From: Capnocytophaga leadbetteri
GTDB lineage: Bacteria; Bacteroidota; Bacteroidia; Flavobacteriales; Flavobacteriaceae
DNA: 64,000 bases
NCBI RefSeq assembly: GCF_003054025.1
Contig: NZ_QBKG01000001.1
Coordinates: forward strand, 310,001 to 374,000
Direction: 5' to 3'
The position numbers and the translations under genes are program-made. Positions 46,527 to 55,573 of the stretch are shown piece after piece (the stretch's first letter is position 1; the number at the start of each line of letters is the position of its first letter). The notes beneath the pieces are model-generated. The model made no database searches and was not told where the DNA came from. It saw only the letters and a list, made by a program, of their open reading frames with translations.

Positions 46527-46567
46527 AAAAAAAGGCGGCTCAACGCTTGCGTTGAGCCGCCTTTTTT
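46527..46567 (+). terminator. Terminator, second copy of the duplicated sequence
   Basis: Same hairpin as at 44426-44466; six A, the 28-base hairpin and six T are identical. Confidence 0.93.
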
Positions 46568-46590
46568 GTATTAATAAATTAGCTAATTGA

Positions 46591-48039
46591 CTAATTGAAA
46601 TACTCGCTGTAGCCTACAGCTTTTCCGATGAGGGTAGTAGAAGTGCAATCAGTGATTTTTACCATTACGAAATCGCCGATTTTGTAGTCTTCCTTGGGGA
46701 ATACCACTACTGTATTCTGACTGTTGCGCCCCATCCATTCTTGGTCTGACTTCTTAGAATTACCCTCTATGAGTACCTCTACAGTGTTGCCTACCTGCGC
46801 TTGGGTGCGATAGAGGCTGTGCTGTTGCTGTAAGTCGATGATTTCGGTTAAACGGCGTTTCTTCACTTCCTCAGGTACATCATCTGCTATTTTGCGAGCC
46901 GCTAAAGTGCCAGGTCGCTCAGAGTAGGCAAACATAAACCCAAAATCGTATTTTACATACTCCATTAGCGAAAGAGTATCGCGGTGGTCTTCTTCTGTTT
47001 CAGTAGGGAAACCTGTAATCATATCTTGAGAGATAGCACAATCGGGGATACGCTGGCGTATGCCGTCTATTAGTGCAAAATACTCTTCGCGGGTATGCAT
47101 ACGGTTCATCGCCTTGAGTATGCGGTTGCTGCCGCTCTGTACGGGCAGGTGTATGTATTTGCAGATGTTGTGATGCTTCGCCATAGTATCAATAACCTCA
47201 AAAGTCATATCCTGAGGGTTAGAGGTAGAGAAGCGAATGCGCATCTTGGGATAAGCGGTGGCTACCATATCGAGTAGCTTGGCGAAGTTGATAGCTGTAG
47301 CCTGCTGCATTTCGGTAGCTTTGCTGAAATCTTTCTTCAATCCGCCGCCATACCACAAGTAGCTATCTACGTTTTGCCCCAGTAGGGTAACTTCTTTAAA
47401 ACCACGCGCTTGTAGGTCGCCTATTTCATTGAGGATAGAGTAAGGGTCACGACTGCGTTCACGCCCACGAGTGAAAGGCACGATGCAGAAAGTACACATA
47501 TTATCGCAACCGCGTGTGATAGATACAAAGGCAGTAACCCCGTTGCTGTTGAGGCGTATAGGAGCGATGTCGGCATATGTTTCGTCTTTAGAGAGAATAA
47601 CATTTACCGCCTCGCGACCGCCTTCTACTTCCTCCAATAGGTTGGGAAGGTCTTTATAAGCATCGGGTCCTACGACCATATCTACTATTTTTTCTTCTTC
47701 GAGGAAAGCGTGCTTTACCCTTTCGGCCATACAGCCTAATACCCCCACTTTCATAGCCGGTTTTTTGCGTTTATACACGTTGAACTGTTCCAAGCGTTTG
47801 CGGATAGTCTGCTCGGCTTTATCACGAACTGAGCAGGTGTTGATAAGCACTAAGTCGGCATCATCTACGCTATCGGTGGTGTTATAGCCCACTTTCGAAA
47901 GGATAGAAGCCACTATTTCGCTGTCGGAAAAGTTCATCTGACAGCCATAGCTTTCGATATATAATTTCTTGGTATTGGTGCTGTCGGCGGTAAGTACAAG
48001 GCTTTGCCCCTGCTTGCTTTCGTCTATTTCTTTTGCCAT
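46591..48039 (-). CDS. miaB: tRNA-2-methylthio-N6-dimethylallyladenosine synthase
   Basis: The 482-residue protein has the N-terminal methylthiotransferase domain with cysteines 33, 69 and 103, the radical-SAM triad C178-C182-C185 (GCDNMCTFC), and a C-terminal TRAM domain. It methylthiolates A37 of tRNAs that read UNN codons using two iron-sulfur clusters. A minus-strand promoter box lies at 48076-48069. Confidence 0.95.
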   Translation of the reverse strand: MAKEIDESKQGQSLVLTADSTNTKKLYIESYGCQMNFSDSEIVASILSKVGYNTTDSVDDADLVLINTCSVRDKAEQTIRKRLEQFNVYKRKKPAMKVGVLGCMAERVKHAFLEEEKIVDMVVGPDAYKDLPNLLEEVEGGREAVNVILSKDETYADIAPIRLNSNGVTAFVSITRGCDNMCTFCIVPFTRGRERSRDPYSILNEIGDLQARGFKEVTLLGQNVDSYLWYGGGLKKDFSKATEMQQATAINFAKLLDMVATAYPKMRIRFSTSNPQDMTFEVIDTMAKHHNICKYIHLPVQSGSNRILKAMNRMHTREEYFALIDGIRQRIPDCAISQDMITGFPTETEEDHRDTLSLMEYVKYDFGFMFAYSERPGTLAARKIADDVPEEVKKRRLTEIIDLQQQHSLYRTQAQVGNTVEVLIEGNSKKSDQEWMGRNSQNTVVVFPKEDYKIGDFVMVKITDCTSTTLIGKAVGYSEYFN

Positions 48040-48068
48040 AAAAGGTTTAGTTACTAATTTTGAGGGTG

Positions 48069-48076
48069 CAAAGATA
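48069..48076 (-). promoter_or_regulatory. -7 box of miaB
   Basis: TATCTTTG on the minus strand, 30 bases before the start codon. Confidence 0.55.
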
Positions 48077-48115
48077 CAAAACTATTGATAATTAGCAATT
48101 AACAAATGCTAGTTA

Positions 48116-48781
48116 TTAGAAAAGAGGTTCACCGTTGAGGTCGGTGGTGAGGGCACCGGTCATAAAATCGAAGAAAGGGCGCATAGCCTTTAGGCTGCTG
48201 ATGGCTTTGGCTGTGAAGTCGGGGGAGAGGACTTCGGCAGGGGTGAAATCGTGTTTGAGGAGAAACTGCTTTTTGCGTAGGGAGTCGAGCATTGGGTCGT
48301 CTTTCTCGAAGCCTTTAGGAGCCGTTTTTACCTCATCGCCCCACAGTTTGCCGCCAAATTGGGCTACTACCTCTGGGTGTTGCATTATTTGGGCAAAAGT
48401 GTCGCCGTCTAATGAAATTTCTTGGCGGATACGCAGCAAATCTTCTTTGTTAGGATTGAAGAAGCCTCCGCCTACAAAACTCTCTTCAGGACTGATGTGG
48501 ATGTAATAACCGCCGCGGTAATGAGGTTGTTTGCGTTGGAAATAGCAACCGAAGTGGGTTTTATAGGGAGTTTTGTCTTTAGAGAAACGCAAATCGCGGT
48601 AGATGCGGTATATTTTCATAGGCGAAAGTGCGTCGTTTAGGGCTATTTCGTTATAAATAGTCTCGCATACGGTATTAACAGCTGCTTTAGCTGCCTCGTA
48701 GTCGTTTTTGTGAGCGTCAAACCATTCTTTGTGGTTGTTTTTAGCGAGCTCTGTAAGGAAGTTGAAAACAATATTATTCAT
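48116..48781 (-). CDS. DUF2461 family protein
   Basis: The 221-residue protein matches DUF2461 (TIGR02453): FLTELAKNNHKEWFDAHK at the N-terminus, then YRIYRDLRFSKDKTPYKTHF and YYIHISPEESFVGGG. No signal peptide; cytoplasmic. Function unknown. A minus-strand TATTTTTG box at 48809-48802 is the likely promoter. Confidence 0.88.
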   Translation of the reverse strand: MNNIVFNFLTELAKNNHKEWFDAHKNDYEAAKAAVNTVCETIYNEIALNDALSPMKIYRIYRDLRFSKDKTPYKTHFGCYFQRKQPHYRGGYYIHISPEESFVGGGFFNPNKEDLLRIRQEISLDGDTFAQIMQHPEVVAQFGGKLWGDEVKTAPKGFEKDDPMLDSLRKKQFLLKHDFTPAEVLSPDFTAKAISSLKAMRPFFDFMTGALTTDLNGEPLF

Positions 48782-48937
48782 ATAAGGTTTTTTTGTTTTT
48801 GCAAAAATAATAATATTTTGGAAAGGAGAGATGTTTTTAGTAAGATAATTTGGTATTTATTTTTTTTTGTTGTTATTGCATTATTCGTAATGTTTTGGTG
48901 TTTTTGTTGCTGATTTGATAATGCTATTTCTTGAGTC

Positions 48938-48981
48938 TTTCTGTATTGTTCCTGTATTCTTTCTGTATCCATTCTGTATTG
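48938..48981. repeat. 11-bp array in the 48782-49163 intergenic region
   Basis: Four units of the type TTTCTGTATTG at strict 11-base spacing. The rest of this 380-base interval is AT-rich and shows only the two flanking promoters. A minus-strand 85-codon frame (48778-49035) runs through it and is not believed. Confidence 0.8.
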
Positions 48982-49104
48982 AAGATATAATTGCATTATT
49001 TTCAATGTTAATCGGAGATTTAATAATTTTAGCAAAGATATTATAAAAAAAAAATGATTGAGAGTATTTTAGTTATAGATTTTTTTTATAAAGCTATAGT
49101 TTTA

Positions 49105-49136
49105 TTTGCAAAAGAGAGCGTTTCTATTTATTTTTG
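49105..49136 (+). promoter_or_regulatory. Promoter of the 49164 gene
   Basis: TTTG at 49105-49108, 20-bp spacer, TATTTTTG at 49129-49136. Confidence 0.7.
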
Positions 49137-49163
49137 TCCTCTGAATAACGTAACTTGTTAATT

Positions 49164-50033
49164 ATGAAATATTATATTCTATTTTTCTTTGGTAGTTTTT
49201 TGTGGGCTACCTATGCACAAGAATTGCCCTTGTTAGACCGTCTTTCAGCAATCAAGAACGGCGATAGAGAATTTTATGCTATCGATGGTTATATCATTAC
49301 CAATGAGGATTTGAAACTTCCTTTTGATGAAAAAGGCTTTAAGAAAGCCTACCGAAAATTGAAAATTAATGCGCAAGACGCGCAGCCTAACCCTCGCATA
49401 CACACTGATAACTATTTGGTTAATAGAGATAAAGAGGAGTATGTAGAGTCTCTTTATTTTGTGAAAAGTCCAGCGAATACTATTTCCCTTGTTTGGTTTT
49501 CAAAACTGAGAGACAGAGAAGTTGAGGTAGAAGAATCCTTAGTAAACCTCATTGTTGAAAATAAAATCCCTCAGGAATTATTTGCCCCTACCGATGCCAG
49601 AAGTATTGATTTTGCAGGACGAAAAATCCCGATGTTAGACGACTGTTATTTCACGGGTATCAACATAGTGCAATGTCCGTACAACGGCGAAATGAATTGG
49701 GGAGTATATCGCACTTTGGAAGACGCTCAACAAGCTGTAGCCGACCAGTTTGCAGCCAACAAACAACGCAAAATGTTGAAACCTATAGAAGAGGAAGAAG
49801 TTGAGGTACTTTTTGAAGAGGTACCCACCAAAGCTAAGAGAGTAGTGTTTGACATCAAGGGAGTTGCGTCAGCTTTAGCAGGGATGTCGGGCGCTAAAAC
49901 ACTTACGGTGTACTATGTAGCCCAAGTGGTGCGCAATCGCCCTATTGCTTGTGTGATGAGCTTTTGGAATAATGATAATATCAAAAATACAGGTTTACCT
50001 CTGCTTTTAAGTCGTGTAATGCAATTGAAATAA
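49164..50033 (+). CDS. Hypothetical secreted protein
   Basis: Start 49164 gives a signal peptide (MKYYILFFFGSFLWATYAQ), 289 residues. No family recognised. The mature part has mixed alpha/beta content, an acidic stretch (EEEEVEVLFEEVP, about residue 210) and a hydrophobic segment near LTVYYVAQVV. Probably periplasmic or outer-membrane associated. Single gene. Confidence 0.7.
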   Translation: MKYYILFFFGSFLWATYAQELPLLDRLSAIKNGDREFYAIDGYIITNEDLKLPFDEKGFKKAYRKLKINAQDAQPNPRIHTDNYLVNRDKEEYVESLYFVKSPANTISLVWFSKLRDREVEVEESLVNLIVENKIPQELFAPTDARSIDFAGRKIPMLDDCYFTGINIVQCPYNGEMNWGVYRTLEDAQQAVADQFAANKQRKMLKPIEEEEVEVLFEEVPTKAKRVVFDIKGVASALAGMSGAKTLTVYYVAQVVRNRPIACVMSFWNNDNIKNTGLPLLLSRVMQLK

Positions 50034-50068
50034 AGGTTAATTTGCTAATTTAAGTTTCGCAAGTTGTT

Positions 50069-50445
50069 CTAAGCAGCTTCAGATAAGGGATTCAAATTAA
50101 TCCATTTCATAAGTTGCTTATTTTCAGATATTATTTTTGTTATTAGTTCTTCAAAAGGTATCTCAAGAATCTCTGCTAAATCAAGAACTAATTCTTTGAT
50201 AATAAGTAATATACGTTCATCTAAGGTAGGCGTATCTTTTCAATATTCCTCCAATAGTCTGATATTCAAGCTCTTTTTTGGCTAACGAGAGTAAGCTGTA
50301 TTCTAACATCACAATTGATGTAGAGGCTGTCTGAGCACCAAAGTCTACAGATTGACACTTACCTAAACCTAAGTATTGTTTGGCTTCTTTAAAAAAGATT
50401 TCTGTTGTCCAACGTATAGCATATATCTCAAAGGCTCTGTATCAT
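50069..50445 (-). pseudogene. Transposase C-terminal remnant
   Basis: Two minus-strand frames encode the end of a DDE transposase. The first reads YAIRWTTEIFFKEAKQYLGL, containing the Glu region typical of IS4-like enzymes, and runs to a stop near 50217; a second frame from there ends NLNPLSEAA at 50069. No start, no N-terminal two-thirds and no terminal inverted repeats were found. Family assignment (IS4-like) is tentative. Confidence 0.7.
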
Positions 50446-50525
50446 ACTGTGACAAGTATTTGGTTATGTGGAAAAAGTGTTGGAACTTTGCGGCGTAGAA
50501 GTAACAGAAACGTAACAGAAAAATA

Positions 50526-51056
50526 ATGGAAAAAGGAACAGATACTATGGATACATCTTTGAAAGAGGAACAAAAGTTGTTGAAGAAAGCTGAGCGCAAG
50601 TTGCGTATGGAGCAGAGTAGAAGCTATAGGGCAATGAAGACGGCTACTAAGGTGATGGACGACTATTATTTAGACCCTATACTGGGTTTGGTGCCGGTGG
50701 TGGGCGACATTGTGCCTCAGCTGTTTAATGCTTCGTTTTTCTATATTTCGATTTTTAAGATTAGATCGTATGCCCTTACAATGACGCTCTTGCGCAATGT
50801 GTTTATAGATATTTTTGTAGGGCTGATTCCTTATGCGGGGATTGTGCTTGATATATTCTATAAGTCTTACCGAGAAAATACTATTTTGATAGAGGGCTTT
50901 GTGAATGATGACCCGAATATCGTTAAAAAAGTGAAGCGAAGGGCTGTCTCTACTACTATATGGCTCGTGGTTTTAGGAGTGGCTATTTATTATCTGATTG
51001 TGTTCTTATGGTCGGTGGTAACCCATCTTTATCAGTGGATAATGAGTTATATATAA
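50526..51056 (+). CDS. DUF4112 membrane protein
   Basis: The 176-residue protein matches DUF4112: YYLDPILGLVPVVGDIV, then LLRNVFIDIFVGLIPYAGIV and LDIFYKSYREN. Two or three membrane segments are visible, including a C-terminal one (TTIWLVVLGVAIYYLIVFLW). Function unknown. A short period-11 stretch (GTAACAGAAAC type) lies just before the start codon. Confidence 0.85.
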   Translation: MEKGTDTMDTSLKEEQKLLKKAERKLRMEQSRSYRAMKTATKVMDDYYLDPILGLVPVVGDIVPQLFNASFFYISIFKIRSYALTMTLLRNVFIDIFVGLIPYAGIVLDIFYKSYRENTILIEGFVNDDPNIVKKVKRRAVSTTIWLVVLGVAIYYLIVFLWSVVTHLYQWIMSYI

Positions 51057-51063
51057 CCAACCT

Positions 51064-52152
51064 CTAATCGGGGAACTGCAGTTTGAGTTGTATATATTGT
51101 GGGGTAGGAGGGACGGTCTTGTCCGGATCGTTATTGAGGTGCGACACTGAAATACCCAATAAGCGCACGGAGTCGGATAGGCGGTCTTGGTATAGCAATT
51201 CGCTGATATACAGCATTATTTCTTCTTTTGTGCTGATATAGTCCTTTAGGGTTTTGCTGCGCGTTTGTATGCTAAAATCGCTGTACTTTATCTTTAGAGT
51301 GAGGGTCTTGCCGGCTACCTTTTGCTGTGCTAAACGCATCGCTACTTCGCTGGCTATGCTATCTAACTCTTTGAGCATATAGATTTCGCTGGTGAGGTTT
51401 TCAGCAAAAGTCTGTTCTGCCCCTACCGATTTGCGTATTCTGAAAGGCTGTACCTCGCCATTGTGAATACCGCGCGCCAATTCGTAGTAGTGCTTGCCGC
51501 TATTGCCGAAATTTCTTTCGAGAAATGCTAATGACTTCTGGCGTAGGTCTTTGCCTGTGAAAACGCCCAAAGCATACATCTTTTCGGCTGTTACCTTGCC
51601 GATGCCGTAAAACTTCTTGACATTGAGCGTGTCTAAAAAATCTTGTACCTCGTCTTGAGTGACGGTTTTCTGTCCGTTGGGCTTATTGACATCGCTGGCT
51701 ATTTTGGCAATAAACTTATTGATAGAAATGCCTGCGGAAGCAGTGAGTCCTGTTTCAGTAAAAATAGCTTGCCTTATCTCTTGTGCGATAAGAGTAGCCG
51801 AAGGATTGCCCACTTTGTTATGGGTAACGTCTAAATACGCCTCGTCTAACGAAAGGGGCTCTACTAAGTCGGTATAGCGGTGGAAGATACTGCGAATGTG
51901 CCTTGATATTTCTTTATATCGCTCGAAGCGAGGGGGTACAAATATGAGGTGCGGACAGCGTTTGCGCGCTAGTACGCCGCTCATAGCACTATGCACCCCA
52001 TACTGACGCGCCTCGTAGCTGGCAGTCGCTACCACTCCGCGCGCTTCGCTTCCGCCTACCGCAATGGCTTTGCCACGCAAATGGGGGAAGTCGAGTTGCT
52101 CTACTGAAGCGTAGAAGGCGTCCATATCGATATGTATGATTTTTCGCGTCAA
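51064..52152 (-). CDS. dinB: DNA polymerase IV
   Basis: The 362-residue Y-family polymerase has HIDMDAFYASVEQ (catalytic Asp) near the N-terminus, SLDEAYLDV (second acidic pair), the thumb helix-hairpin-helix KKFYGIGKVTAEKMYALG and a little-finger domain. It copies damaged templates with low fidelity. The gene lies 15 bases after dprA on the same strand and is probably co-transcribed. Confidence 0.96.
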   Translation of the reverse strand: MTRKIIHIDMDAFYASVEQLDFPHLRGKAIAVGGSEARGVVATASYEARQYGVHSAMSGVLARKRCPHLIFVPPRFERYKEISRHIRSIFHRYTDLVEPLSLDEAYLDVTHNKVGNPSATLIAQEIRQAIFTETGLTASAGISINKFIAKIASDVNKPNGQKTVTQDEVQDFLDTLNVKKFYGIGKVTAEKMYALGVFTGKDLRQKSLAFLERNFGNSGKHYYELARGIHNGEVQPFRIRKSVGAEQTFAENLTSEIYMLKELDSIASEVAMRLAQQKVAGKTLTLKIKYSDFSIQTRSKTLKDYISTKEEIMLYISELLYQDRLSDSVRLLGISVSHLNNDPDKTVPPTPQYIQLKLQFPD

Positions 52153-52167
52153 AAAAAAGAAAAGAAA

Positions 52168-53265
52168 TTAGATTATTTCGAACATTTTGCCAGGTAGGGA
52201 GTGTACGTAGCCTTTGAGTTCCATTTGAAAGAGGAGGTTAGAGAGCTGGTACACGGGTATTTGGCAGGCAAGCGATAGGCTGTCTAAAGTCATCTTGCCG
52301 CCTTTCTTCAGTTGCTCTATTACCGGCTCTTCCTCGGGGGTGTAGGTAGGGAATAGTTCCTGCTGTACTTCCTTTGGTGGGGTGTTGTGCCAGCCCAAAG
52401 TATCGATGAGGTCTTGCGCTGATAGCAGTATGTTGGCTTTGCCGCTGCGTATCAGTTCGTTGCAACCTATACTATAGGGGTCGGTAACCCTACCAGGGAC
52501 GGCGAAGACCTCGCGCCCGTAAGAGGAAGCTATATCGGTAGTGACTAAGCTGCCGCCTTTCTTTCCCGACTCAATCACTATAGTAGCCTGCGAGAGCCCT
52601 GCAATGATGCGGTTGCGGCTTAGAAAGTTCTTGCGGTCGAAAGCACTCAAATAGCCAAAGTCAGTGATGAAGCCACCGTTTTCGGTCATTGCCTCAGCGT
52701 ACTTGCTGTGGGCAGGCGGATAGATGAAATTAAGTCCGTGAGCTAAACAAGCTACCGTTTGCAGGTGGTGCTTTATAGCTGCCTTATGTGCCGTGATGTC
52801 GATACCATAAGCAAAGCCACTGACCACTACCACTCCTAAGGGAGCTAACTCTTCGATGAGCTTTTCGCAGAAAGCATTGCCATAAGGGGTGCTATTGCGA
52901 GTGCCTACGATACTGATGATGCGTTTGTTAGACAGCTGTATGTTTCCTTTTTGATAAAAGAAAATAGGGCTGTCGGGGCATTGCTTCAATAGAGTAGGGT
53001 ACTGCGGGTCGGTATAGGCAATCACCTGTATGTGATGCTGCTCGGCAAAGGAGAGTTCAGCCTCAGCTTCGTGCAGATAAGTGGCACTATGCAGGAGGTT
53101 ATCAGCTATCTTAGAGCCTATACCGATGAGTTTTTCGAGTTTTTCTCTGCTTTGAGCAAAGATGCGTTGAGCACTGCCGAAGTGTGTGAGTAGCTTTCGG
53201 GCAGTGATGTCGCCTACTAAAGGGATTTTCTTCAGCGCAATAAGATAGAGCAAATCGTCGTTCAT
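52168..53265 (-). CDS. dprA: DNA-processing protein DprA
   Basis: The 365-residue protein has an N-terminal helix-hairpin-helix region, the Rossmann-like DprA core (ISIVGTRNSTPYGNAF, VVSGFAYGIDITAHKAA, SRNRIIAGLS, GSLVTTDIASSYGREV) and a C-terminal winged-helix segment. DprA loads RecA on incoming single-stranded DNA in transformation. Its promoter box lies at 53303-53296. Confidence 0.95.
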   Translation of the reverse strand: MNDDLLYLIALKKIPLVGDITARKLLTHFGSAQRIFAQSREKLEKLIGIGSKIADNLLHSATYLHEAEAELSFAEQHHIQVIAYTDPQYPTLLKQCPDSPIFFYQKGNIQLSNKRIISIVGTRNSTPYGNAFCEKLIEELAPLGVVVVSGFAYGIDITAHKAAIKHHLQTVACLAHGLNFIYPPAHSKYAEAMTENGGFITDFGYLSAFDRKNFLSRNRIIAGLSQATIVIESGKKGGSLVTTDIASSYGREVFAVPGRVTDPYSIGCNELIRSGKANILLSAQDLIDTLGWHNTPPKEVQQELFPTYTPEEEPVIEQLKKGGKMTLDSLSLACQIPVYQLSNLLFQMELKGYVHSLPGKMFEII

Positions 53266-53295
53266 AATGCAGTTTCAAAAAATGGTAATGCGATG

Positions 53296-53303
53296 CAAAA
53301 ATA
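53296..53303 (-). promoter_or_regulatory. -7 box of the dprA-dinB unit
   Basis: TATTTTTG on the minus strand, 31 bases before the dprA start codon. Confidence 0.55.
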
Positions 53304-53307
53304 CGAA

Positions 53308-53360
53308 AATAATTAGAAAATTAGCAAATTAGCAGATTAGCCTATTAGGAAATTAGCCAA
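53308..53360. repeat. 8-bp tandem array (AAATTAGC type)
   Basis: Five or six octamers such as AAATTAGC, AGATTAGC and CTATTAGG in the dprA/transporter intergenic region. Relatives: 54923-54954, 55480-55520, 59692-59740, 61404-61444. Confidence 0.8.
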
Positions 53361-53417
53361 TGAGATGTTACAAATATAACATTTGTTTATTCCTTTGATA
53401 CAATTGGGGTTATGGTT

Positions 53418-53448
53418 TTTGTTTCTTTGAAAAAAGGTACTATTTTTG
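53418..53448 (+). promoter_or_regulatory. Promoter of the peptide transporter gene
   Basis: TTTG at 53418-53421, 19-bp spacer, TATTTTTG at 53441-53448. Confidence 0.7.
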
Positions 53449-53484
53449 CCCCTGTTTTTTGAAATTACTAAACATTTTATCATA

Positions 53485-54942
53485 ATGACAGCAAATAAAA
53501 AATCGTTATTGCAAACCCTACGAACTTTTTCGCCTAACTTCTGGGTGGCGAGTTTCCTACAGCTGATGGAGCGTTGGGGCTTTTATGGTATTTTTACCCT
53601 TTTGCCTTTGTATTTGGTAGCTTCGACTGACGAAGGAGGTCTTGGACTTTCGCACTCTGAAAAAGGAAGTATCATAGGCAACGTGACGGCTATACAATAC
53701 TTTCTGCCGCTGGTATTTGGGGTGATTGCTGACCGTATAGGCTATAAACTTTCACTGACTATCTCGTGTCTTATTATGGCAGTGGGTTACTACCTTATGG
53801 GGGAGGTTAATACCTACTGGTCGATGTATATGGTTTTCCTTTTTGCCGCTATAGGAGGGGGCTTTTTTAAACCCGTTATCAACGGAACTGTAGCTCGGAA
53901 TACAGATGATACTACCAGCACCTTGGGCTTTGGTATCTTCTATATGATGGTGAATATAGGAGGCTTTATAGGTCCGGCTATGTCGTCATCATTACGCACT
54001 ATGTTAGGCTGGCGCATTATCTTTGTGCAGGCAGCCGTGGTGATGCTTATCAACCTATTGGTGGTGCTGTTCTTCTACAAAGAGCCCAAAATGGCACAAC
54101 GCGATAGCAAGCCTCTTCTGACCGAAATAAAAGAATCGGTATTGCACATTATAGAAGCATTGCGCGATAGCCGCTTGACTATATTGCTTATACTAATGGT
54201 CGGCTTCTGGACGATGTTTAATCAGCTATTCTACACCTTGCCTAACTTTATACAAGATTGGGTGGACTCTTCGGCTATGAGTCAGTGGATAAATCAGCAC
54301 TTGCCATTTTTGGGCACTATGCTGACTGAAAACGGACAGGTAAAAGCTGAGTGGTTCGTGAATATCGACTCGCTGATGATTATCTTCTTTCAGGTAGTGG
54401 TGTCTTACTTCGTGACTAAGATGACACACGTGAGCGCTATGATACGCGGTACTATTATCGGTACTATAGGGGTTACGCTTACCTTTATGTTTAACAATGT
54501 GTGGTTTACTATTATCGGTACGATGATTTTCTCAGTAGGTGAGATGGCTGCAAGCCCTACGCTTTCGGCTTTTATCGCACAGATTACTCCTAAAGGGAAA
54601 GAAGCCCTTTACCAAGGTACTTATTTCCTTCCGGTAGCTATGGGTAACTATCTTGCAGGGCTTATTTCTGGTGACTTATATGAAAAATGGTCGGATAAAT
54701 ACGCTTTCCTACAAGCAGAAATGGCTAATAGACAAATAGCAATGCCTGAGGGGTTGACCAGAAATGAATATTTTGCGCTTGCAGAACAAAAATTAGGGCT
54801 TTCGCAGTCGCAAATTACTGAAATGCTATGGCAAACCTATACCCCAGAGAAGATGTGGTACCTTATTTTCGGTATCGGAGTCTTTGCTGCGGTATCTCTA
54901 TACTTATACAATAAAATAATGGTTAAGAAATTAGCCAATTAG
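53485..54942 (+). CDS. POT family proton-coupled oligopeptide transporter
   Basis: Start 53485 (MTANKKSLL) lies 36 bases after the promoter; an in-frame start at 53446 would sit on it. The 485-residue protein has about 12-14 hydrophobic segments and the family signature around ERWGFYGIFTLLPLYLV, plus GGGFFKPVINGTVA. It should import di- or tripeptides across the inner membrane with protons. The last residues KKLAN are encoded by an octamer array. Confidence 0.9.
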   Translation: MTANKKSLLQTLRTFSPNFWVASFLQLMERWGFYGIFTLLPLYLVASTDEGGLGLSHSEKGSIIGNVTAIQYFLPLVFGVIADRIGYKLSLTISCLIMAVGYYLMGEVNTYWSMYMVFLFAAIGGGFFKPVINGTVARNTDDTTSTLGFGIFYMMVNIGGFIGPAMSSSLRTMLGWRIIFVQAAVVMLINLLVVLFFYKEPKMAQRDSKPLLTEIKESVLHIIEALRDSRLTILLILMVGFWTMFNQLFYTLPNFIQDWVDSSAMSQWINQHLPFLGTMLTENGQVKAEWFVNIDSLMIIFFQVVVSYFVTKMTHVSAMIRGTIIGTIGVTLTFMFNNVWFTIIGTMIFSVGEMAASPTLSAFIAQITPKGKEALYQGTYFLPVAMGNYLAGLISGDLYEKWSDKYAFLQAEMANRQIAMPEGLTRNEYFALAEQKLGLSQSQITEMLWQTYTPEKMWYLIFGIGVFAAVSLYLYNKIMVKKLAN

Positions 54943-54956
54943 TAAATTAGTAGCTT

Positions 54957-55478
54957 ATGATATTAGTAATTCTCGATATTCAAGGTAAATTATCGCAGAT
55001 AGTGCAGCAATCGGAAGAGGTGCTACGCAATAGTCGCATTGCGATTGAAGGCTGCAAAACACTTGATATTCCGCTTATTTGGGTGGAACAAATGCCTGAT
55101 AAATTAGGGGCTACTCATCCGCAGATAGCTGAGGTACTCGCAGGTGAAACCCCTATTACTAAGTCTTCTTTTTCGGCATATGGCGAAGAAGCTTTCCTTA
55201 GTAGATTAGGGCAATATGATAGCAAGCACGTGGTGCTTATCGGTATAGAGACGCATATTTGTATCTACCAAACCGCTATCGACCTATTGGCGGCAGGCTA
55301 TAAAGTGACTGTTATCGCTGATGCGGTATCCTCTCGTACAGAGAGCAATAAGCAAATAGGCCTTGGTATGCTACGCGATGCTGGCGCACAACTGCTCAGC
55401 ACTGAAGCGTTGCTCTTCTCGGTATTGCGTACTGCTGCTCACCCTAAATTTAAAGAAATAGCCAAATTGGTGAAGTAG
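54957..55478 (+). CDS. Isochorismatase-like cysteine hydrolase
   Basis: The 173-residue protein has the catalytic triad Asp7 (VILDIQGKL), Lys69 (ITKSSFSAYGEE) and Cys102 (GIETHICIYQTA) of the isochorismatase superfamily. It resembles the YcaC-like branch with unknown substrate. It starts 14 bases after the transporter stop and is probably on the same transcript. Confidence 0.9.
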   Translation: MILVILDIQGKLSQIVQQSEEVLRNSRIAIEGCKTLDIPLIWVEQMPDKLGATHPQIAEVLAGETPITKSSFSAYGEEAFLSRLGQYDSKHVVLIGIETHICIYQTAIDLLAAGYKVTVIADAVSSRTESNKQIGLGMLRDAGAQLLSTEALLFSVLRTAAHPKFKEIAKLVK

Positions 55479-55504
55479 GCGATTTGCCGATTTGTCGATT
55501 TGAC

Positions 55505-55560
55505 AATTAGCCGATTAGTAAATGATATATTTTTCATTTGCTAATCGGCTAATTTTTTTA
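55505..55560 (+). terminator. Terminator made from octamer repeats
   Basis: AATTAGCCGATTAG (55505-55518) pairs with CTAATCGGCTAATT (55541-55554), with inner AAATGA/TCATTT pairing and seven T behind. The left arm belongs to the octamer array that follows the isochorismatase-like gene. Confidence 0.85.
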
Positions 55561-55573
55561 TTGATAAAATTGG

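Noticed and set aside
48778-49035. 85-codon minus-strand frame in the intergenic region before the 49164 gene
   Set aside because: It runs through an 11-bp tandem array and over the DUF2461 promoter, and has no recognisable protein pattern.
50369-50599. 76-codon minus-strand frame near the transposase remnant
   Set aside because: It overlaps the start of the DUF4112 gene in antisense, and its second half is the transposase remnant read in the wrong frame.
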